A program made the position numbers and the translations under genes. A DNA stretch of 8,091 bases from Parafilimonas sp. (GTDB lineage Bacteria > Bacteroidota > Bacteroidia > Chitinophagales > Chitinophagaceae): assembly GCA_023251275.1 (NCBI GenBank), contig JAHEZC010000018.1, positions 1-8,091 on the forward strand, read 5' to 3'. Positions 5,698 through 8,091 of this stretch are shown here, in pieces (the stretch's first letter is position 1; the number at the start of each line of letters is the position of its first letter). The notes beneath the pieces were generated by a model. It did no database searches, was not told the DNA's origin, and worked only from the letters and a program-made list of their open reading frames with translations.

Positions 5698-6882
5698 TTA
5701 TTTATGTTGCTTAAAATAAAACGTGAACAGATAAAAAATGATGCAGATTATTTCATAAGATGCCCATTGAATAAAGCGTTTGAAAATATTTCGCCCGCTG
5801 CGCAATCGTTCTTCTGTGATATAGATACATTCTTTGGTAATAATTTCTTCCAATTTTTTTTCCACTGATGCGGCGAAGCCCGGGTTACGAACATCGAGGT
5901 TTAATTCAATGCTTGCATAAGCGCTGATATTATTCACATTGTATGACCCGATGGTTAGCCATTCGCTGTCGCATACGGCAATTTTTCCATGCAGTATATT
6001 TTTTTGATACTCGTATATTTCAATCCCGTTTTTCATTAACCAATCATACAAATACCGTTCGCCATATTTTGCAAGCTTCACATCTGAAAGCCCTGCTGCA
6101 ATTATTTTTATGCGTACTCCTCTTTTTACAGCTTTCAGAATAGTTCTGCGAAATACGCTTCCCGGTAAAAAATAGCTGGATAAAATAGTTATATGTGATG
6201 CAGCATTTCTGAACATGTCCTCGTAGCTTCGTGATACCTCGTATTTTTTTCTTACCCAGTCATTCCGTCGCATGCGCACCCAACTGTTTTCTTCCGGTTT
6301 GAAATTAAAACTGATCTGCTCTTTTTCGCAGGGAGTAACCTTCATCGCGGCGGGGAAACCACTCCAGGTTTTCCGGCAGAGCACACATAATTCCCTGGCT
6401 ATTTCTCCTTCGGCATATAAAGCGAAATCAAGCCACGCCGGTTGCCCGGGCATATCATTATAACGGTTGGTGATGTTGATGCCGCCGACCATTGCAACCC
6501 TTGCATCTGCCACTACAAGCTTATGGTGCAGGCGTCTGCCGAAATAAAAATATCTGCTTTTAAATAAGGGCTCAAAAAACCGAAAATGAATTCCCGCATG
6601 TTGCAATCGCCTTATAAAAGATTTCGACATTACCTGCGAAGCATAGCCATCAACCAGCAGATACACTTTTACATTTCTACTGGCCGCAGCGATTAATGCT
6701 TCGGCAATCTCTTTACCTGTTTCATCGTCGTCAAAAATATAAACCTGAAGATGAATGGTATCTTTGGCCTTGTGAATCATCTGCAGCAGCAGGTCAAAAT
6801 ATGTTTTGCCGCCTCGAACGAGCTTCACTTTATTGTGCTGCGTATAACCGTAATACACATTTTTTCTTTTACCTGCTGACAT
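5698..6882 (-). CDS. Phospholipase D-like / cardiolipin synthase-like protein (ClsB type)
   Basis: The 394-residue protein has the two HKD motifs of the phospholipase D superfamily. The first has H119, K121 and D126 (HHKLVVAD) followed by MVGGINITNRY; the second has H298, K300 and D305 (HGKIAVCD) followed by IGSYNVNN. Cardiolipin synthases of this group join two phospholipids to make cardiolipin at the inner membrane. The order and spacing of the motifs, and SYFLPG (236-241) in the second half, fit a synthase better than a nuclease. It lacks the two N-terminal membrane helices of ClsA and so is closer to the ClsB/YbhO layout. A hydrophobic segment at the C-terminus (about 374-390) ending in KQHK could anchor it. 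The ATG at 6882 is preceded by an AT-rich stretch without a clear Shine-Dalgarno. It is divergent from the 7070 gene and has no same-strand neighbour, so it is probably monocistronic. Substrate assignment is inference. Confidence 0.88.
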   Translation of the reverse strand: MSAGKRKNVYYGYTQHNKVKLVRGGKTYFDLLLQMIHKAKDTIHLQVYIFDDDETGKEIAEALIAAASRNVKVYLLVDGYASQVMSKSFIRRLQHAGIHFRFFEPLFKSRYFYFGRRLHHKLVVADARVAMVGGINITNRYNDMPGQPAWLDFALYAEGEIARELCVLCRKTWSGFPAAMKVTPCEKEQISFNFKPEENSWVRMRRNDWVRKKYEVSRSYEDMFRNAASHITILSSYFLPGSVFRRTILKAVKRGVRIKIIAAGLSDVKLAKYGERYLYDWLMKNGIEIYEYQKNILHGKIAVCDSEWLTIGSYNVNNISAYASIELNLDVRNPGFAASVEKKLEEIITKECIYITEERLRSGRNIFKRFIQWASYEIICIIFYLFTFYFKQHK

Positions 6883-6992
6883 AAAAAAATTTGCTGCAAA
6901 ATTTCTATTGAATCATTTATAAGTCGCCGTTTTTTTTCGACCGGTTAAAGATTATACCCGGATTATTTATGCCGATGCCGGTTATCAGGATC

Positions 6993-7017
6993 TTCATCAA
7001 ATTTATTTACTGATGAA
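6993..7017. promoter_or_regulatory. Inverted repeat in the divergent intergenic region, possible operator
   Basis: TTCATCA (6993-6999) and TGATGAA (7011-7017) form perfect 7-base arms around an 11-base AT-rich spacer, 53 bases before the ATG at 7070. The layout suits a dimeric regulator site. The same 187-base region has CCGGTTA twice (6941-6947, 6978-6984) with a related CCCGGATTA between them. No convincing promoter match was found for either divergent gene. Function is inferred. Confidence 0.3.
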
Positions 7018-7069
7018 TATAGTACATTTATAAAGAATTGCCGGCAGATAGTTACACAAACCCTCAGCA

Positions 7070-7459
7070 ATGATCTACGAATTTCTCAATTATTTTTTCT
7101 TTGGCTTTCATACTGTAGTTGTTTTGTTCAATACGTTTGGCTGGATTTTTCGCAGAACAAGAAAATGGAATTTGATTACGCTTTCATTCACTGCTTTTTC
7201 ATGGTTTGTGCTTGGTATATGGTATGGTTGGGGATATTGTTTTTGCACTGACTGGCATTGGCAGGTAAGAGAAAAGCTTGGCTATCACGATCAGTCACGT
7301 TCTTATATTCATTTTCTTATCCTGAAGATTACAGGAATAAATTTCCCAATTCAGTTGGTTGAAACTGTTACAATGATTGTCTTCCTGGTGAGCATCATCA
7401 TGAGCGCATGGCTCAATACCAGGGATTACAGCAGAACGATGCAAAAGCATGCATCTTAA
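7070..7459 (+). CDS. Small membrane protein, DUF2784-like
   Basis: The 129-residue protein has membrane helices at about 6-27, 35-56 and 97-115. The second helix runs into CFCTDWHWQVREKLG (57-71), which resembles the CxxTxWexxLR signature of DUF2784 (PF10861), and is followed by a loop with a Tyr and His-rich part (GYHDQSRSYIHF). The family has no known function. The two cysteines at 57 and 59 and nearby histidines could bind a metal or haem, but that is speculation. The C-terminus is basic and presumably cytoplasmic. The stop is 54 bases before the DUF1028 gene on the same strand, so the two may be co-transcribed. The divergent neighbour is the phospholipase D-like gene. The family call rests on the single motif plus the helix layout. 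Confidence 0.72.
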   Translation: MIYEFLNYFFFGFHTVVVLFNTFGWIFRRTRKWNLITLSFTAFSWFVLGIWYGWGYCFCTDWHWQVREKLGYHDQSRSYIHFLILKITGINFPIQLVETVTMIVFLVSIIMSAWLNTRDYSRTMQKHAS

Positions 7460-7513
7460 TGGCCACTCATTTTTCCTATCGAAATGCTCCTTAATTTCAT
7501 ACAAACTTTCCGT

Positions 7514-8091
7514 ATGCAAAAAATTATGCTGTTTTATCTGTCTTTCTTTACCATCATCAGTTCAGAAGCGCAAACATTCAAAGCAACTGAACCTTTGGCA
7601 CACACATTCTCAATTGCAGCGAGAGACAGTGTAACAGGCGAAATGGCAGTGGGTGTGCAGAGTCACTGGTTCAGTGTAGGAACACTTGTGCCCTGGGGAG
7701 AAGCAGGTGTGGGCGTGGTAGCAACGCAATCTTTTGTGGATAAATCTTACGGCATCAAAGGCCTGGCATTGCTCAAAAAAGGGGTCACAGCAAAACAGGC
7801 GCTTGACAGTTTATTGAAAGCAGATGCAGGAAGGGAAGTGAGGCAGGTAGCGATCATTGACAGCAAAGGCAATGTGGCGGCGCATACCGGCAAAGCATGC
7901 ATTCAATATGCATCAGATATTGTCGGGGAAAATTTCAGTGTGCAGAGCAATATGATGTTGACTGATAAAGTCTGTACAGCAATGGCAGCAGCATTTCGCA
8001 GTAACGCAGGAAAACCATTGGCAGAGCGTGTACTCGCGGCACTTGATGCGGGACAAGATGCAGGTGGCGATATCCGTGGCATGCAGGCAGC
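7514..8091 (+). CDS. Secreted DUF1028 family protein (Ntn-hydrolase-like), C-terminus cut by the window edge
   Basis: Reading from the ATG at 7514 gives 192 complete codons open to the right edge. The first 20 residues form a signal peptide with a hydrophobic core (MLFYLSFFTII) and probable cleavage after SSEAQ, so the mature protein is exported. The rest matches DUF1028 (PF06267), annotated in databases as putative Ntn-hydrolase superfamily: TFSIAARD (31-38), TGEMAVGVQS (41-50), GVGVVATQSF (65-74), RQVAIID (110-116), HTGKAC (124-129), ERVLAALDAG (171-180) and GGDIRG (184-189). The natural substrate is not established. An in-frame ATG at 7484 would add ten residues (MLLNFIQTFR), but the shorter start gives a more typical signal peptide. 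It may share a transcript with the DUF2784-like gene, 54 bases upstream. A C-terminal extra domain, seen in some members, would be outside the window. Confidence 0.9.
   Translation, partial: MQKIMLFYLSFFTIISSEAQTFKATEPLAHTFSIAARDSVTGEMAVGVQSHWFSVGTLVPWGEAGVGVVATQSFVDKSYGIKGLALLKKGVTAKQALDSLLKADAGREVRQVAIIDSKGNVAAHTGKACIQYASDIVGENFSVQSNMMLTDKVCTAMAAAFRSNAGKPLAERVLAALDAGQDAGGDIRGMQA

Noticed and set aside
1..8091. tRNA, rRNA, CRISPR array, insertion sequence or phage attachment site
   Set aside because: No cloverleaf-like sequence, regular repeat-spacer array, transposase frame or flanking target duplication was seen on either strand.

Overview
The window looks like an ordinary chromosomal segment of a Bacteroidota bacterium, most likely a Chitinophagaceae-type organism. 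The evidence is a DnaB of about 520 residues with a long tail beyond the helicase core, the absence of clear Shine-Dalgarno sequences, two sites matching the Bacteroidetes promoter pattern (TTTG, 19 bases, TAnnTTTG-like), and proteins (DUF1028, DUF2784-like, YdjM-like, CPBP) of a kind often seen in that phylum. The family-level placement is inferred from general resemblance only, without any search.

Left part (1-2201, minus strand): the 3' end of rsmE (16S rRNA m3U1498 methyltransferase) runs off the left edge. It lies downstream of a complete dnaB (replicative helicase). Next comes a 576-base AT-rich gene-free region (2202-2777). It holds a clear excess of DnaA-box-like 9-mers, several of them helically phased, plus a 14-base perfect palindrome. 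Transcription points away from this region on both sides. It is a candidate replication origin or DnaA-controlled region and is the most interesting part of the window, though unproven.

Middle part (2778-5629, plus strand): an unrecognised 156-residue soluble protein with its own candidate promoter and weak terminator; a truncated CPBP-family membrane protease gene, probably a pseudogene; an intact 215-residue CPBP protease; a 3-copy heptamer tandem repeat; a second candidate promoter; and a YdjM/PF04307-type membrane-associated metal-dependent hydrolase.

Right part (5698-8091): a minus-strand phospholipase D/cardiolipin synthase-like protein converges on the YdjM-like gene. Divergent from it are a small DUF2784-like membrane protein and, 54 bases further on, a secreted DUF1028 protein cut by the right edge.

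The genes do not form an obvious pathway. rsmE and dnaB are housekeeping, while the rest are mostly membrane or envelope proteins in independent units. No RNA gene, CRISPR array, insertion sequence or phage module was seen.
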